Assembly: GCF_004402235.1 (NCBI RefSeq)
Contig: NZ_SOFS01000012.1
Span: forward strand, 451,749 to 492,115
Source of the DNA: Cryobacterium glucosi
GTDB lineage: Bacteria; Actinomycetota; Actinomycetes; Actinomycetales; Microbacteriaceae
Direction: 5' to 3'
DNA length: 40,367 bases
Translations under genes and position numbers: made by a program
Shown here: positions 9,062 through 18,045 of the stretch, in pieces
How positions within the stretch are numbered: position 1 is the first letter of the stretch
How the letters are laid out: each line of letters opens with the position of its first letter
The notes under the pieces: model-generated
What the model was told of the DNA's origin: nothing
The model's input: only the letters and a program-made list of their open reading frames with translations
Databases searched by the model: none

Positions 9062-9199
9062 GCTGACAGCCTAGGACCTGTACCGAATTCAGGAGTCGGG
9101 ATCGAGGAGGACACCGCTCGCCGGCATCCGCCGCACTGATCCGGGCTCCGGCACCCCACTGGCGGGTCGTACTCCTGAATTCGGAACTAGGTTTAAGGC
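9062..9199. promoter_or_regulatory. Divergent twin leaderless promoters with a 14-bp inverted repeat
   Basis: The 138-bp gap between the methyltransferase (-) and dcp (+) holds a perfect inverted repeat: CCGAATTCAGGAGT at 9083-9096 and its complement at 9171-9184. Each arm lies just upstream of a -10 element: TAGGCT (minus strand, 9073-9068) for the methyltransferase and TAGGTT (9188-9193) for dcp, each exactly six bases before its ATG. Both genes therefore read ACTCCTGAATTCGG, then -10, then ATG. A shared regulator or activator is a reasonable inference. Confidence 0.6.
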
Positions 9200-11302
9200 A
9201 TGGACCAGCACAACCCCTTCGCCCGGCCGAGCACGCTCCCGTTCCAACTCCCGCCGTATGCCGCCATTCGCGACGAGCACTACCGGCCCGCGTTCCTCGA
9301 AGGCATGGCCGAGCAGCTCGCCGAGGTCGAAACGATCTGTTCCGACCCCGCGGAGCCGTCCGTCGCGAACACCCTGCTGGCGCTTGAACGGAGCGGCCAG
9401 TTGCTCGACCGGGTCGCCGCGGTGTTCTTCAACCGGAGCTCCTCAGATTCCAGCCCGTTCACGATCGCCCTGGAGGAGGAGCTCGCTCCCCTGCTCGCGG
9501 CCCACTCCGACGCGATCCGGCTGCGCCCCGAGCTCTTCGCGCGCATCGCGGCCTTGCACGCGCGCGCAGACGAGCTCGGGCTCGACCCGGAGACCCGGTA
9601 CCTCCTCGAGCGGTATTTCACCCAGTTCACCCTCGCCGGCGCCGGGCTGTCCGACGCAGACAAGGCGCTGCTCCGCGACTTCAACACGCGGCTCTCCGTC
9701 GCCACAACCCGGTTCGAGAAGAACCTTCTCGCCGATACCAACGACCTCGCCCTCGTCGTCGACGACGCTTCGGAGCTCGACGGTCTCTCTGCCGGCCAGC
9801 TCTCCGCCGCGGCCCAGGCCGCAACCGACCGTGGCATGCCCGGCCGTTTCGTGATCACCCTCGTGCTCTTCACCGGCCACCCCTACCTCGCGCTGCTCAC
9901 CAACCGGGGCGTGCGCGAACGGTTGCTCGCCGCCTCGCGTGCCAGGGGCATCCGTGGCGGAGAGCACGACAACCGCGCCCTCGTGCTGTCGATCACCCGC
10001 CTCCGCGCCGAACGCGCCCGCCTGCTCGGCTTCGCGACCCACGCGGCCGCGGTCACGGCCGACGGGACCGCCAGGACGCCCGCCGCCGTCGGGGACCTGC
10101 TGCACCGGCTCGCGGTTCCGGCCGCCCGCAACGCGCGCGCCGAGCAGGCCGAACTGCAGGCCCTCGTCGACGCCGACGTCGCTGCGGGGATCCTCGCGGA
10201 GGGCTTCGACATCGCCGCCTGGGACTGGGCGTTCTACTCCGAGCGGATGCGCCGGGCCAGGTACGACGTCGACACGGCCGCCCTGCGCCCCTGGTTCGAG
10301 CTCGAGAGCGTGCTGCGCGACGGCGTCTTCTACGCCGCCCAGCGCCTCTACGGGGTGACCTTCACCGAACGTGCCTCGCTCGCCGCGTGGCACCCCGATG
10401 CGCGGGTGTTCGAAGTGTGCGAGGAGGACGGCTCCCCCGTCGGCCTGTACATCCTCGACGTGTACACCCGGGATTCCAAGCGCGGCGGGGCGTGGATGAA
10501 CGCCCTCGTCTCGCAGTCGGATCTGCTCGGCACGCCCGTGATCGTCTGCAACAACCTCAATGTGCCGCAGCCGGCCGCCGGGGAGGCCACGCTGCTGAGC
10601 CTCGACGAGGTCACCACGCTCTTCCACGAGTTCGGGCACGCCCTCCACGGGCTTTTCGCGCGGGTCACCTACCCGAAATTCGCCGGGACGAACGTGTACC
10701 GGGACTTCGTCGAGTTCCCGAGCCAGGTCAACGAGATGTGGCGTTTCGACCCGGAGGTGCTCGCGAACTATGCGCACCACCGGGAGACCGGCGAGCCGCT
10801 GCCCCCGGAGGTCGTCGCGGGCATCCACGCGTCTGCGACCTTCAACGAGGGCTTCGCGACGAGCGAATACCTCGCCGCCGCACTGCTCGACCAGGCCTGG
10901 CACGGCATCGAAGCGGATGCCGGCACCGAGATCACCGATGTCGCCGCCTTCGAGGCCGCCTGTCTCACCGCCGCCGGCCTCGACAACCCCGCCGTGCCGA
11001 CCCGGTACGCGAGCACCTATTTCGCGCACACCTTCTCCGGCGGGTACGACGCGGGCTACTACTCGTACATCTGGAGCGAGGTGCAGGACGCGGACACCGG
11101 CGCCTGGTTCGCCGAGCACGGCGGCCTGACCAGGGAGAACGGTGAGCGGTTCCGGGAACGCCTGCTCGCTCGCGGGGGCGGCATCGACCCGCTCGAGGCG
11201 TACCGGGACTTCAGGGGGCGCGATGCGATCATCCAGCCGCTGCTCGACCGGCGCGGCTTGACTAGCCGCGCCGACCTCCCTGTCCCGGCAGGGACTCAGT
11301 GA
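9200..11302 (+). CDS. dcp: M3 family metallopeptidase, peptidyl-dipeptidase Dcp type
   Basis: A 700-residue cytosolic zinc peptidase of the oligopeptidase A / Dcp family, which trims short peptides left by larger proteases. The zinc site HEFGH is at residues 476-480, inside [14 protein letters not shown], with the third ligand Glu505 in [11 protein letters not shown]. This block closely matches E. coli Dcp, and the length agrees (about 680). No signal peptide is visible. The start is ATG 9200, with -10 element TAGGTT six bases upstream, so translation is probably leaderless. The stop overlaps that of the convergent acdS by 7 bases, leaving no room for a terminator. Function as a peptidase is well supported; dipeptidyl versus endo-specificity is inferred. 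Confidence 0.95.
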   Translation: MDQHNPFARPSTLPFQLPPYAAIRDEHYRPAFLEGMAEQLAEVETICSDPAEPSVANTLLALERSGQLLDRVAAVFFNRSSSDSSPFTIALEEELAPLLAAHSDAIRLRPELFARIAALHARADELGLDPETRYLLERYFTQFTLAGAGLSDADKALLRDFNTRLSVATTRFEKNLLADTNDLALVVDDASELDGLSAGQLSAAAQAATDRGMPGRFVITLVLFTGHPYLALLTNRGVRERLLAASRARGIRGGEHDNRALVLSITRLRAERARLLGFATHAAAVTADGTARTPAAVGDLLHRLAVPAARNARAEQAELQALVDADVAAGILAEGFDIAAWDWAFYSERMRRARYDVDTAALRPWFELESVLRDGVFYAAQRLYGVTFTERASLAAWHPDARVFEVCEEDGSPVGLYILDVYTRDSKRGGAWMNALVSQSDLLGTPVIVCNNLNVPQPAAGEATLLSLDEVTTLFHEFGHALHGLFARVTYPKFAGTNVYRDFVEFPSQVNEMWRFDPEVLANYAHHRETGEPLPPEVVAGIHASATFNEGFATSEYLAAALLDQAWHGIEADAGTEITDVAAFEAACLTAAGLDNPAVPTRYASTYFAHTFSGGYDAGYYSYIWSEVQDADTGAWFAEHGGLTRENGERFRERLLARGGGIDPLEAYRDFRGRDAIIQPLLDRRGLTSRADLPVPAGTQ

Positions 11303-12318
11303 TACAGCGCGCTGTATGCGTTGATCGCCGGCTGGCCGCCGAGGTGGGCGTAGAGGACGTTGCCGTCCCTGGCAATGTCGCCCGTCGTGACGAGGTCGAT
11401 CAGTCCGGCCATCGACTTTCCCTCGTAGACGGGGTCGATGATGACGCCCTCGAGGCTCGCCGTGAGCCGGATGGCGGCATTCGTCGACTCCACCGGTATC
11501 CCGTAGAAGTTCCCCGCCCAGCCTTCGAGCACGGTGATCTCGTCGTCGGTGATGGGACGCCCCACGCCGATCAGTTCCGCCGTGTTGCGCGCGATGCGGG
11601 CGACCTGGTCGCGAGTGGCCTCGATCGTGGCGGATGCGTCGATCCCGAGCACGCGCCGCTTGCGACCCCCGAAGTTCGCCTCGAGGTCGGCGAATCCGGC
11701 GATCATGCCCGCGTGGGTCGACCCGGTGACGCTGCAGACCACGATCGTGTCGAAGAACACACCGAGCTCTTTCTCCTGGGCGGCCACTTCGTGGGCCCAG
11801 TTCGCGAAGCCGAGTCCGCCCAGTCGGTGGTCGGAGGCACCAGCAGGGATCGGATACGGGATTCCTCCCGCGGCCACGACGTCGGCGATGGCCTGCGTCC
11901 ACGAGTCCTTGAAGCCGATTCCGAACCCCTCGGATGAGATGCGCACGTCGGCACCGGTGAGCCGGGAGAGCAGGATGTTGCCCACCCGGTCGTTGACGCT
12001 GTCCGGCCAGTCCACCCACTGCTCCTGCACCAGAACAGCCTTCAGGCCGAGGTGGGCGGCGACCGCGGCGACCTGCCTGGTGTGGTTGGACTGGATGCCG
12101 CCGATGGAGACGAGGGTGTCCGCACCCTGGGCAAGGGCCTCCGGAATCAGGTACTCCAGCTTCCGGGTCTTGTTACCGCCGAAAGCGAGGCCGCTGTTCA
12201 CGTCCTCACGCTTGGCCCAGACACGGGCGCCACCGAGGTGGGCGCTGAGCCGGTCGAGCGGGTGAATGGGGCTCGGGCCGAAGGTGAGCGGGTGACGGGG
12301 AAAATCGCGCAGTGCCAT
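11296..12318 (-). CDS. acdS: 1-aminocyclopropane-1-carboxylate (ACC) deaminase
   Basis: A 340-residue PLP enzyme of the tryptophan synthase beta fold that turns ACC, the plant ethylene precursor, into 2-oxobutanoate and ammonia. It follows Pseudomonas AcdS closely over its whole length: LTFGPSPI, [22 protein letters not shown] with PLP lysine 50, [25 protein letters not shown] with Tyr298 and Glu299, and LYAHLGG with Leu326. Glu and Leu at the last two positions separate true ACC deaminases from D-cysteine desulfhydrases. AAGGA precedes ATG 12318. A GntR regulator lies directly upstream on the same strand, separated by an 8-bp tandem repeat. The gene suggests a plant or soil life style. Confidence 0.93.
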   Translation of the reverse strand: MALRDFPRHPLTFGPSPIHPLDRLSAHLGGARVWAKREDVNSGLAFGGNKTRKLEYLIPEALAQGADTLVSIGGIQSNHTRQVAAVAAHLGLKAVLVQEQWVDWPDSVNDRVGNILLSRLTGADVRISSEGFGIGFKDSWTQAIADVVAAGGIPYPIPAGASDHRLGGLGFANWAHEVAAQEKELGVFFDTIVVCSVTGSTHAGMIAGFADLEANFGGRKRRVLGIDASATIEATRDQVARIARNTAELIGVGRPITDDEITVLEGWAGNFYGIPVESTNAAIRLTASLEGVIIDPVYEGKSMAGLIDLVTTGDIARDGNVLYAHLGGQPAINAYSALYH

Positions 12319-12339
12319 GGGGTCCTTTGGATCGGGGTG

Positions 12340-12395
12340 GGGGTTCAGGGGTTCAGGGGTTCAGGGGTTCAGGGGTTCAGGGGTTCAGGGGTTCA
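12340..12395. repeat. 8-bp tandem repeat, 7 copies of GGGGTTCA
   Basis: Seven perfect, head-to-tail copies of GGGGTTCA fill the gap between the gntR and acdS genes and run into the last codons of gntR. On the minus strand the unit is TGAACCCC, and the gntR stop codon TGA lies inside the array. With period 8 the array contains stop codons in all three frames of the minus strand. It lies 22 bases upstream of the acdS start. Confidence 0.97.
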
Positions 12396-13062
12396 GGGTC
12401 ACGTTGGCAGTCGCGGCCAGCATCCGCCCGAGGGTGAGCCAGTTCTCGCGTACGGCCGTGCCGGCTTGGTCGGCTTGCCCGGCAGCGCAGAATCCGATGA
12501 TGCGCTCGTGGTCGGCAACGGATGCCCGCCCCGCAAGGGAGGAGAACCGGGCGCGTTCCAGGCGCCTCAGGGTGGGCGTGACCTGCTCGAGCAGTGCCGG
12601 CAGCAGCTGGTTCGCGCTCGCGCGCACCGCGACGTCGTGGAAATCGTCATCCGCGGCGATGGCGGCATCGACGTCGTTCGTCGCCAGGGCGAGCCGGAAC
12701 CGGTCGTTGGCCGCCTTCATCGCGGCGATGTCCCCGGCGGTGAGCTGGGCGACCGCCTCGCGCGCGGCGAGTTCGTGGAGCGCTGCGGCGATCGCCTGCG
12801 CGTTCAGTGCCGTCCGTTCGTCCAGCGGCGCGACGACGGTCTGCCTGGCACGCTCGGTTCGAACGAGACCTGCGGTTTCGAGCCGGGCGATGGCCTCGCG
12901 GATCGGCGTGCGACTGACCCCGAGCCAGGACTCGAGCTCGGCGTCACGAAGCTTCTCGCCGGGGGCGAGCGTTCCGTCGACGATCGCGGTGCGGAGTGCC
13001 TCGTAGGCATAGTCGCGCAGGGAGGCTGGTCGATGCAGCGCATCGGGAACGGGAACCGGCAT
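12385..13062 (-). CDS. GntR family transcriptional regulator (FCD/FadR subfamily)
   Basis: A 225-residue DNA-binding regulator. An N-terminal winged helix-turn-helix (LRDYAYEALRTAIVDGTLAPGE ... LGVSRTPIREAIARLETAGLV, about residues 15-70) is followed by an all-helical FCD ligand domain with the usual metal-binding Asp and His residues (DDDFHDVAV region). ATG 13062 is favoured because the -10 element TAATAT ends five bases upstream, and a 19-bp palindrome covers that element. An ATG 12 codons earlier is open but would place the palindrome inside the gene. It lies 66 bases upstream of acdS, which it probably controls along with itself. Its last codons and stop lie in the 8-bp repeat array. Confidence 0.92.
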   Translation of the reverse strand: MPVPVPDALHRPASLRDYAYEALRTAIVDGTLAPGEKLRDAELESWLGVSRTPIREAIARLETAGLVRTERARQTVVAPLDERTALNAQAIAAALHELAAREAVAQLTAGDIAAMKAANDRFRLALATNDVDAAIAADDDFHDVAVRASANQLLPALLEQVTPTLRRLERARFSSLAGRASVADHERIIGFCAAGQADQAGTAVRENWLTLGRMLAATANVTLNP

Positions 13063-13081
13063 GCAATATATTAGATATTGC
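13063..13081 (-). promoter_or_regulatory. Palindromic operator over the gntR -10 element
   Basis: GCAATATATTAGATATTGC has 7-bp perfect arms (GCAATAT / ATATTGC) around a 5-bp centre and directly abuts the gntR start codon. The minus-strand -10 element TAATAT lies inside it. Size and symmetry fit a FadR/FCD-type GntR operator, so autoregulation is likely (inference). Confidence 0.6.
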
Positions 13082-13121
13082 CAGTGGCGCCCTGTCAAGT
13101 GGCCGCCGACCCGCCTGCACC

Positions 13122-13154
13122 AAAAACCGCCCCCGACTGTGGTCGGAGGCGGTT
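13122..13154 (-). terminator. Intrinsic terminator of clpX
   Basis: On the minus strand a stem of AACCGCC(T)CCGAC pairs with GTCGG(G)GGCGGTT around a short loop and runs directly into TTTTT. It begins about 23 bases after the clpX stop. Confidence 0.88.
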
Positions 13155-13176
13155 CAGGTCGTGATGGGTTTCGGGG

Positions 13177-14460
13177 CTAGGCGGACTTCTCGACGCGGCG
13201 GGCGGCCTTGTGCAGCACGATGGTCGGGGCGGCGTTGTCGAGCACGGCAGCCCTGGTCACGATGACCCTGGCGACCTCGCTGGAGGACGGCACCTCGAAC
13301 ATGATCGGCCCGAGGACCTCTTCCATGATCGCGCGGAGGCCCCGGGCGCCGGTCTTGCGCAGCACGGCGAGGTCGGCGATGGCCTCGAGCGCGGGCTGCT
13401 CGAAGTCGAGTTCGACGCCGTCGAGCTCGAACATCCGCTGGTACTGGCGCACGAGGGCGTTCTTCGGAACCGTGAGGATCTGCATGAGGGCGACCTGGTC
13501 GAGCTGGGTGACCGTCGTGACGACGGGCAGCCGGCCGATGAATTCGGGGATGAGTCCGAACTTGTGCAGGTCTTCGGGGAGGACCTCGCTGAAGAGGTTC
13601 ACATCGTCACCCTTGCTGTGTAGCGGGGCGCCGAAGCCGATGCCCTTCTTGCCAGCACGGGTGGAGATGATGTCGTCGAGTCCCGCGAACGCGCCGGCCA
13701 CGATGAACAGCACATTGGTCGTGTCGATCTGGATGAATTCCTGGTGCGGATGCTTGCGCCCGCCCTGCGGGGGCACAGACGCGACGGTTCCTTCCAGGAT
13801 CTTCAGCAGAGCCTGCTGCACGCCCTCACCGGACACGTCCCTGGTGATCGAGGGGTTCTCGGCCTTGCGGGCGATCTTGTCGATCTCGTCGATGTAGATG
13901 ATGCCCGTCTCGGCACGCTTGACGTCGTAGTCGGCGGCCTGGATGAGCTTGAGCAGGATGTTCTCGACGTCTTCGCCGACGTATCCGGCCTCGGTGAGTG
14001 CGGTCGCGTCCGCGACGGCGAACGGCACGTTGAGGCGCTTGGCGAGCGTCTGGGCGAGATAGGTCTTGCCGCAGCCGGTCGGGCCGATCAGGAGGATGTT
14101 GGACTTGGCGATTTCCACGTCGTCGTGGATCGCGTCGGCGGCGGTGAGCGTGGCACGGGAGCGCACGCGCTTGTAGTGGTTGTAGACGGCGACGGCCAGT
14201 GCGCGCTTGGCGGCTTCCTGGCCGATGACGTATTCCTCAAGGAACCCGAAGATCTCCTTGGGCTTGGGCAGTTCGAACTCGCCCGTGGTCTCTTCGGCGC
14301 CGGCCTCGGCCAGGCGTTCTTCGATGATCTCGTTGCACAGCTCGACGCATTCGTCGCAGATGTAGACACCGGGACCGGCGATCAGCTGCTGGACCTGCTT
14401 CTGACTCTTCCCACAGAAGGAACACTTCAGCAGGTCGGCGCTTTCGCCTATTCGGGCCAT
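13177..14460 (-). CDS. clpX: ATP-dependent Clp protease ATP-binding subunit ClpX
   Basis: A 427-residue AAA+ unfoldase that recognises tagged proteins, unfolds them with ATP and feeds them to ClpP1P2. The N-terminal zinc-binding domain has Cys13, Cys16, Cys35 and Cys38. Walker A GPTGCGKT is at residues 126-133 and Walker B IIYIDEID at 187-194. The IGF-type loop that docks on ClpP is seen as [17 protein letters not shown] seven bases before ATG 14460 is a strong ribosome site. It is the last gene of the tig-clpP1-clpP2-clpX series but is set apart by 252 bases with its own likely promoter, and a terminator follows. Confidence 0.98.
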   Translation of the reverse strand: MARIGESADLLKCSFCGKSQKQVQQLIAGPGVYICDECVELCNEIIEERLAEAGAEETTGEFELPKPKEIFGFLEEYVIGQEAAKRALAVAVYNHYKRVRSRATLTAADAIHDDVEIAKSNILLIGPTGCGKTYLAQTLAKRLNVPFAVADATALTEAGYVGEDVENILLKLIQAADYDVKRAETGIIYIDEIDKIARKAENPSITRDVSGEGVQQALLKILEGTVASVPPQGGRKHPHQEFIQIDTTNVLFIVAGAFAGLDDIISTRAGKKGIGFGAPLHSKGDDVNLFSEVLPEDLHKFGLIPEFIGRLPVVTTVTQLDQVALMQILTVPKNALVRQYQRMFELDGVELDFEQPALEAIADLAVLRKTGARGLRAIMEEVLGPIMFEVPSSSEVARVIVTRAAVLDNAAPTIVLHKAARRVEKSA

Positions 14461-14712
14461 CCGTCAGCCTCCTCCATCGGTCGTGCTGGTAACGCTTGTT
14501 TCGCTGAACCGAGCCTAGCCTCTGGGGGTGACACTGGGGTGCAAGCGACGCGGATCGGTGGAAACCCGTAATAATCCCCCGCGGGTGGGATATCGCGCGG
14601 CGCCCGACCGGCGAAAACCGGAACGCGGCGGCCTGCCGGTGCTTGCGCATCCGACCGGCCGCCGCGCGGGCGACAGGAGAACGGGGACCTGCCCCGTCGC
14701 GAAAGGGAACTG
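14461..14712 (-). promoter_or_regulatory. clpP2-clpX intergenic region with hairpin and clpX promoter
   Basis: The 252-bp gap contains a 9-bp perfect stem (GCGGCGGCC at 14625-14633 with GGCCGCCGC at 14657-14665) after clpP2, followed on the minus strand by a short TTTT. This may be a weak terminator or attenuator. Nearer clpX, the minus strand has TAGGCT at 14517-14512, a good -10 element giving a leader of about 45 bases. I saw no further gene. Confidence 0.45.
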
Positions 14713-15384
14713 CTACTTGACGAGGACCGGAACGTTCTTGCGGCTCGTCAGGATCTGGTCGATCAGGCCGTATTCGAGGGCCTCGGGGGCGCCGAGGATC
14801 TTGTCGCGGTCGATGTCCTTGTGGACCTGCGCCGAGGTGCGGTTGGAGTGGTGCGCGATCGTCTCTTCGAGCCAGTCGCGCATCCGCTGGATCTCCGCTG
14901 CCTGGATCTCGATGTCGGAAGCCTGGCCGCCGCCCTGTCCACCGGCCGAGGGCTGGTGGATGAGGATGCGTGCGTTCGGCAGCGCGAGGCGCTTGCCGGG
15001 CGTTCCGCCGGCGAGCAGCACGGCGGCGGCGGACGCCGCCTGGCCGAGGCAGACCGTCTGGATGTGCGGACGGATGTACTGCATCGTGTCGTAGATCGCC
15101 GTCATCGCGGTGAAGGAGCCACCCGGTGAGTTGATGTACATCACGATGTCGCGGTCAGGGTCCTGGCTCTCGAGCACGAGGAGCTGGGCCATGACGTCGT
15201 CAGCGGACGCGTCGTCGACCTGGACGCCGAGGAAGATGATGCGGTCCTCGAAGAGCTTCGCGTAGGGGTCCTGGCGCTTGTAGCCGTAGGCCGTGCGTTC
15301 TTCGAAGGTGGGGAGGATGTACCGAGACTCGGGAGCCTGCGGTGCGCGGCCACCGGCCTGGTGACCAAAATTCGTGAATTCCAT
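14713..15384 (-). CDS. clpP2: ATP-dependent Clp protease proteolytic subunit 2
   Basis: A 223-residue serine peptidase that forms one ring of the mixed ClpP1P2 barrel and cuts proteins unfolded by ClpX. The catalytic triad is Ser118 (GQAASAAA), His143 (LIHQPS) and Asp193 ([11 protein letters not shown]). The 30-residue polar N-terminal extension before the fold fits the propeptide of actinobacterial ClpP2. ATG 15384 lies 16 bases after the clpP1 stop, so the pair is cotranscribed. Order and lengths match M. tuberculosis Rv2461c-Rv2460c. Confidence 0.96.
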   Translation of the reverse strand: MEFTNFGHQAGGRAPQAPESRYILPTFEERTAYGYKRQDPYAKLFEDRIIFLGVQVDDASADDVMAQLLVLESQDPDRDIVMYINSPGGSFTAMTAIYDTMQYIRPHIQTVCLGQAASAAAVLLAGGTPGKRLALPNARILIHQPSAGGQGGGQASDIEIQAAEIQRMRDWLEETIAHHSNRTSAQVHKDIDRDKILGAPEALEYGLIDQILTSRKNVPVLVK

Positions 15385-15400
15385 GTCGTGTACGCCCGTC

Positions 15401-16000
15401 CTAGATCTTGTTCACTGAGTCGTCGGTGCCGCCGCCGCCGATTACTTCCGACGCGGAGCCGCGCAGGTGGTCGACGAAGCCGTAGGTCACGGCTTCCTGG
15501 GCGGTGAACCAGTTGTCGCGGTCGTTGTCGATCAGGATCTGCTCGACCGACTTGCCGGTCTGCTCCGCCGTGAGTTCCGCCATCCGCTTCTTCATGTCGA
15601 GGATGACCTTCGCCTGCGTCTGGATGTCTGCCGCCGTGCCGCCGAAGCCGCCGGACGGCTGGTGCAGCAGGACCCGCGCGTTCGGCGTGATGTACCGCTT
15701 GCCCTTGGTGCCGGAGGACAGCAGGAACTGGCCCATGGAGGCCGCCAGCCCGATGCCGACGGTGACGATGTCGTTCGGTACGAACTTCATCGTGTCGTAG
15801 ATGGCCATGCCGGCCGTGATCGAGCCGCCGGGCGAGTTGATGTACAGGAAGATGTCCCGCTCAGAGTCCTCCGCGGCGAGCAGCAGGATCTTGGCACAGA
15901 TCTCGTTGGCGTTCTCGTCCCGGACCTCCGAACCGAGCCAGATGATGCGGTCTTTCAGCAGTCGGTCAAAAACGCCGGGTGTTGGGGTCATATCGGCCAT
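15401..16000 (-). CDS. clpP1: ATP-dependent Clp protease proteolytic subunit 1
   Basis: A 199-residue ClpP-family serine peptidase, the partner of ClpP2 in the mixed 14-subunit protease. Catalytic residues are Ser88 (GLAASMGQ), His113 (LLHQPSGG) and Asp162 ([11 protein letters not shown]). The handle region [16 protein letters not shown] is fully conserved. CGGAG six bases before ATG 16000 sets the start; ATG three codons later is an alternative. Upstream lie a -10 element and a site resembling the ClgR operator, which activates clp genes in other Actinobacteria. Confidence 0.97.
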   Translation of the reverse strand: MADMTPTPGVFDRLLKDRIIWLGSEVRDENANEICAKILLLAAEDSERDIFLYINSPGGSITAGMAIYDTMKFVPNDIVTVGIGLAASMGQFLLSSGTKGKRYITPNARVLLHQPSGGFGGTAADIQTQAKVILDMKKRMAELTAEQTGKSVEQILIDNDRDNWFTAQEAVTYGFVDHLRGSASEVIGGGGTDDSVNKI

Positions 16001-16114
16001 GTCGCGCTCCGTTTCACTTGTCGCTTGAGATTGAATCTATAGGAGCCTGAGAGCCAGAACGGCCGTGTTCGCCCTCGGCAGATTGCGCGGCTCCCCCGCG
16101 CCCGGGAACACGGA
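16001..16114 (-). promoter_or_regulatory. clpP1 promoter with ClgR-like site
   Basis: On the minus strand TATAGA at 16041-16036 is a fair -10 element for clpP1. Some 30 bases upstream, at 16084-16067, lies AATCTGCCGAGGGCGAAC. It matches the published ClgR consensus (WNNWCGCYNANRGCGWWS) at all but two specified positions. Its centre falls near -46, a normal place for an activator. This is pattern matching by eye, not a scored search. Confidence 0.4.
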
Positions 16115-16144
16115 AGGGCCGGACGTCCTGAGACGCCCGGCCCT
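16115..16144 (-). terminator. Hairpin after tig
   Basis: On the minus strand AGGGCCGG...CGTC pairs with GACG...CCGGCCCT around a four-base loop, about 50 bases after the tig stop. The following bases are T-rich only in part, so termination may be incomplete and some tig messages may read into clpP1. Confidence 0.6.
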
Positions 16145-16193
16145 CGTTCGCTGGAGTACAGCGGGTGCTGGCAGCGGATGCTGCCCGCGGGTG

Positions 16194-17642
16194 TTACTTC
16201 TTGGCTGCGGCCTTCTTCTTCGGCTTCGCGGGGACCTCGGCGGCCTCGTCGTCAGCGTCTTCCGACGCGGCGGCTGCTGCGGCGTCCGCGGCGGGGTCGA
16301 CCGTGACGGCGTCGATGTCGACGTCGACGGAGGTGGTCCCGTCCGCGGCGGCCTCGGGCTCGTCGCCCGCGATCGCGGTGAACTCGGCGAGATCGACGAC
16401 GGCGCCGTTGCCATCAACGACCTCCGCCTTGCCGAGGGCGATCGCGAGGGCCTTGTTGCGGGCGACCTCTGCGACCATCGACGGGATCTGGCCGTTTCCG
16501 CTGAGCGCCTGGACGAACTCGCTCGGGTCCATGCCGTACTGGGCTGCGCCCTGGATCAGGTACTGGGTGAGCTCGTCCTGGCTGACCTGGACCTTCTCGG
16601 CCTCGGCGATCGTGTCGAGCAGGATCTGCTGGCGGAAGGTCTTCTCGCTCGACTCGGTGACCTCGGCGCGGTGCACGTCGTCTTCGAGGCGGTTCTCGCC
16701 CTCGAGGTGACGGCGCACCTCGTCCTCGATGATCGCGGTCGGGATCGGGACCTCGACGGAGGCGAGGAGCTGCTCGATGAGCAGTTCGCGAGCCTGGGTG
16801 CCCTGGCCGAAGATCTTGGAGCGCAGCGCCTGCGCCTTGAGGTCTTCGGTGAGCTCTGCGACGGTGTCGAATTCGCTGGCGATCTGCGCGAAGTCGTCGT
16901 CGACGGGGGGAAGCTCGCGCTCCTTGACGGCGAGGACCGTCACGGTGATCTCTGCGGATTCGCCTTCGTGGTCGCCGCCCATGAGGGTGGAGTTGAAGGT
17001 CGTGGTCTCGGTCGCGCTGAGCGAGTCGAGTGCCTCGTCGATGCCGTCGATCAAGTCGCCGGTGCCGACCTCGTAGGAGATGCCGGTCGCGTTGTCGACC
17101 TCGACGTCGCCGATGGAGGCGACGAGGTCGATCTGCACGAAGTCGCCGGTCTTGGCGGGGCGGTCGACCGTGATGAGCGTGCCGAAGCGGCTGCGCAGCT
17201 TGTCGAGCTCCTCGGTGACGTCCTCGTCGGTGACCTCGGCCGTGTCGACGACGAGCTTGAGGCCGGAGTATGCGGGAAGGTCGATCTCGGGGCGGACGTC
17301 AACCTCGATGGAGAGCTTGAGGTCGCCGGAGAAGTCCTTGTCGGACGGCCACTCGACGATGTCGGCCTCGGGGCGGCCGAGCGGGCGGAGCTTGTGCTCG
17401 TCGACGGCGGCACGGTAGAAACCGTCGAGGCCTTCGTTGACGGCGTGCTCGAGGACGGCCGACTTACCGACGCGCTGGTCGATGATGGGCGGCGGAACCT
17501 TGCCCTTGCGGAAGCCGGGGATGTTGATGTCTTCGGCAATGTGACCATATGCGTGGGTGATGCTGGGCTTCAGCTCCTCCGGGGTCACCGAAATGGTGAC
17601 CTTGGCGCGCGTGGGGCTCAGCTTTTCGACCGTGGACTTCAC
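16194..17642 (-). CDS. tig: Trigger factor, ribosome-associated chaperone
   Basis: A 482-residue peptidyl-prolyl isomerase chaperone that meets new chains at the ribosome exit. The N-terminal domain has the ribosome-docking signature GFRKGK at residues 43-48. An FKBP-type isomerase domain (about 150-245) and a long helical C-terminal domain follow. The last 90 residues form an Ala/Asp-rich linker ending in a lysine-rich tail (PKKKAAAKK), as in other Actinobacteria. The start is GTG 17642, with AGGAG nine bases upstream. tRNA-Pro ends 42 bases upstream on the same strand, and clpP1 follows after 193 bases. Confidence 0.97.
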   Translation of the reverse strand: MKSTVEKLSPTRAKVTISVTPEELKPSITHAYGHIAEDINIPGFRKGKVPPPIIDQRVGKSAVLEHAVNEGLDGFYRAAVDEHKLRPLGRPEADIVEWPSDKDFSGDLKLSIEVDVRPEIDLPAYSGLKLVVDTAEVTDEDVTEELDKLRSRFGTLITVDRPAKTGDFVQIDLVASIGDVEVDNATGISYEVGTGDLIDGIDEALDSLSATETTTFNSTLMGGDHEGESAEITVTVLAVKERELPPVDDDFAQIASEFDTVAELTEDLKAQALRSKIFGQGTQARELLIEQLLASVEVPIPTAIIEDEVRRHLEGENRLEDDVHRAEVTESSEKTFRQQILLDTIAEAEKVQVSQDELTQYLIQGAAQYGMDPSEFVQALSGNGQIPSMVAEVARNKALAIALGKAEVVDGNGAVVDLAEFTAIAGDEPEAAADGTTSVDVDIDAVTVDPAADAAAAAASEDADDEAAEVPAKPKKKAAAKK

Positions 17643-17684
17643 GTGGGTTATCTCCTGTGTTCGATCTGGTTCAGAGGGGGGTGA

Positions 17685-17761
17685 TGGTCGGGGCGACAGG
17701 ATTCGAACCTGCGACCTCTCGGCCCCAAACCGAGCGCTCTACCAAGCTGAGCTACGCCCCG
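17685..17761 (-). tRNA. tRNA-Pro (anticodon TGG)
   Basis: A 77-base cloverleaf: acceptor CGGGGCG/CGCCCCG, D arm GTAGCTCAGCTTGGTAGAGC, anticodon stem CTCGG/CCGAG with loop TTTGGGG giving TGG, and T arm GCAGGTTCGAATCCTGT. The 3' ACCA is encoded in the DNA. It points into tig, 42 bases away, so tig may share its transcript. Confidence 0.97.
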
Positions 17762-17927
17762 GATATTGTCTCAACCCGTTGGAGTCAGCCTGACGCCACG
17801 CAGGTGCACGCGACAGCGGATTGACCTCGGTAAGTCTACTGCACCGACCGGATGCCCATGGCCGGTTCGCGTACGCGAGGTCGCCGTTGCTGTACTAAGG
17901 TATTTGAGTGCGCAGTTCGGCACTCAT
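17762..17927. promoter_or_regulatory. Intergenic region between divergent tRNA genes
   Basis: A 166-bp region that must contain the promoters for tRNA-Pro (-) and tRNA-Gly (+). TAAGGT at 17896-17901 could be a -10 for tRNA-Gly, and TAGACT on the minus strand near 17839 one for tRNA-Pro. Neither has a clear -35 box. No gene is seen. Confidence 0.3.
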
Positions 17928-18001
17928 GGGGATGTAGCTCAATGGTAGAGCCTCAGTTTTCCAAACTGATGGCGCGGGTTCGATTCCCGTCATCCCCTCC
18001 A
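17928..18001 (+). tRNA. tRNA-Gly (anticodon TCC)
   Basis: A 74-base cloverleaf: acceptor GGGGATG/CATCCCC, D arm with AATGGTAGAG, anticodon stem TCAGT/ACTGA with loop TTTCCAA giving TCC, and T arm GCGGGTTCGATTCCCGT. The terminal CCA is encoded. It is convergent with the lipoprotein gene, 44 bases downstream. Confidence 0.97.
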
Positions 18002-18045
18002 TATCCGGTCATTCCCTTTCCGTAGCCGGCAATTGCCCCGGCGCC

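Noticed and set aside
9443..12019. 858-residue minus-strand open frame opposite dcp and into acdS
   Set aside because: dcp and acdS carry full catalytic motifs in their own frames; this frame has none.
12340..12395. Possible CRISPR or phage attachment site
   Set aside because: Units are 8 bp and directly adjacent with no spacers; it is a simple tandem repeat.
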